In this document: positions 5,983-6,087 of the stretch, piece by piece | How the letters are laid out: each line of letters opens with the position of its first letter | Position numbering within the stretch: position 1 is the stretch's first letter | Assembly (NCBI GenBank): GCA_015492875.1 | Contig: WGEI01000423.1 | Span: forward strand, 1 to 6,087 | Direction of reading: 5' to 3' | Origin: Anaerolineae bacterium | Lineage (GTDB): Bacteria > Chloroflexota > Anaerolineae > Aggregatilineales > Phototrophicaceae | Length of the DNA stretch: 6,087 nt | Translations under genes and position numbers: made by a program | Notes under the pieces: model-generated | The model's input: the letters and a program-made list of their open reading frames with translations, nothing else | Database searches by the model: none | What the model was told of the DNA's origin: nothing

Positions 5983-6087
5983 TGTTCCGCTCTTTCACTC
6001 ATACCTTATCACTGTCTTAAATTTGCCCCACACACACCGTTTTGCCAACCTTGAGATAGATGCCGAATTTAGCTCTATTATATACGC
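5983..6087 (-). promoter_or_regulatory. Upstream region of the paralogue pair with a TATAAT box near the window edge
   Basis: TATAAT occurs on the minus strand at 6082-6077, within TATATAATAG. Its -35 would fall beyond the window, so it cannot be verified. The leader would be about 90 nt and contains a GT-rich stretch. A TTGGCA nearer the gene (minus strand, about 6046-6041) lacks a good -10 at 16-18 nt. No gene is seen on the plus strand here. Confidence 0.3.

Overview
The window reads like a chromosomal segment of a Gram-positive-type or deep-branching bacterium of moderate GC. Chloroflexota (Anaerolineae-like) is my best guess. It rests on the style of the ClpC protein, the Pro/Glu/Ala-rich protein ending in a helix-hairpin-helix tail, and the lack of a ctsR-mcsA-mcsB neighbourhood. 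It is an inference, not proof.

Layout, left to right. (1) The 3' end of a plus-strand gene (2-367) encodes an acidic Pro/Ala/Glu linker with a 39-nt repeat, then a helix-hairpin-helix (HhH) tail. (2) A compact hairpin with A and T tracts on its two sides (389-421) can terminate this gene and the convergent clpC. (3) clpC (443-2947, minus) is a full-length Hsp100 unfoldase with two Clp-N repeats, two AAA+ modules, a short middle domain and a ClpP-docking LGF loop. (4) A 356-bp AT-rich gap (2948-3303) upstream of clpC holds a candidate promoter overlapped by an operator-like inverted repeat, a second palindrome in the leader, and a strong Shine-Dalgarno sequence that picks a GTG start. (5) Two tandem minus-strand genes (3304-4584 and 4612-5982), 27 bp apart, encode distant full-length paralogues of unknown function. 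(6) The last 105 bp lie upstream of that pair and contain a TATAAT box whose -35 would fall outside the window.

How the parts relate. The two paralogues almost certainly form one transcription unit running toward clpC. The long gap and clpC's own promoter-like region suggest that clpC is transcribed separately. ClpC should work with ClpP (not in the window) in regulated proteolysis.

The parts most likely to be undescribed are the paralogue pair, which shares an N-terminal FPD[VI]LGTITGG signature, a predicted beta-sandwich half and a helical half, and the palindromic control region in front of clpC. No RNA gene, CRISPR array or insertion sequence was seen.
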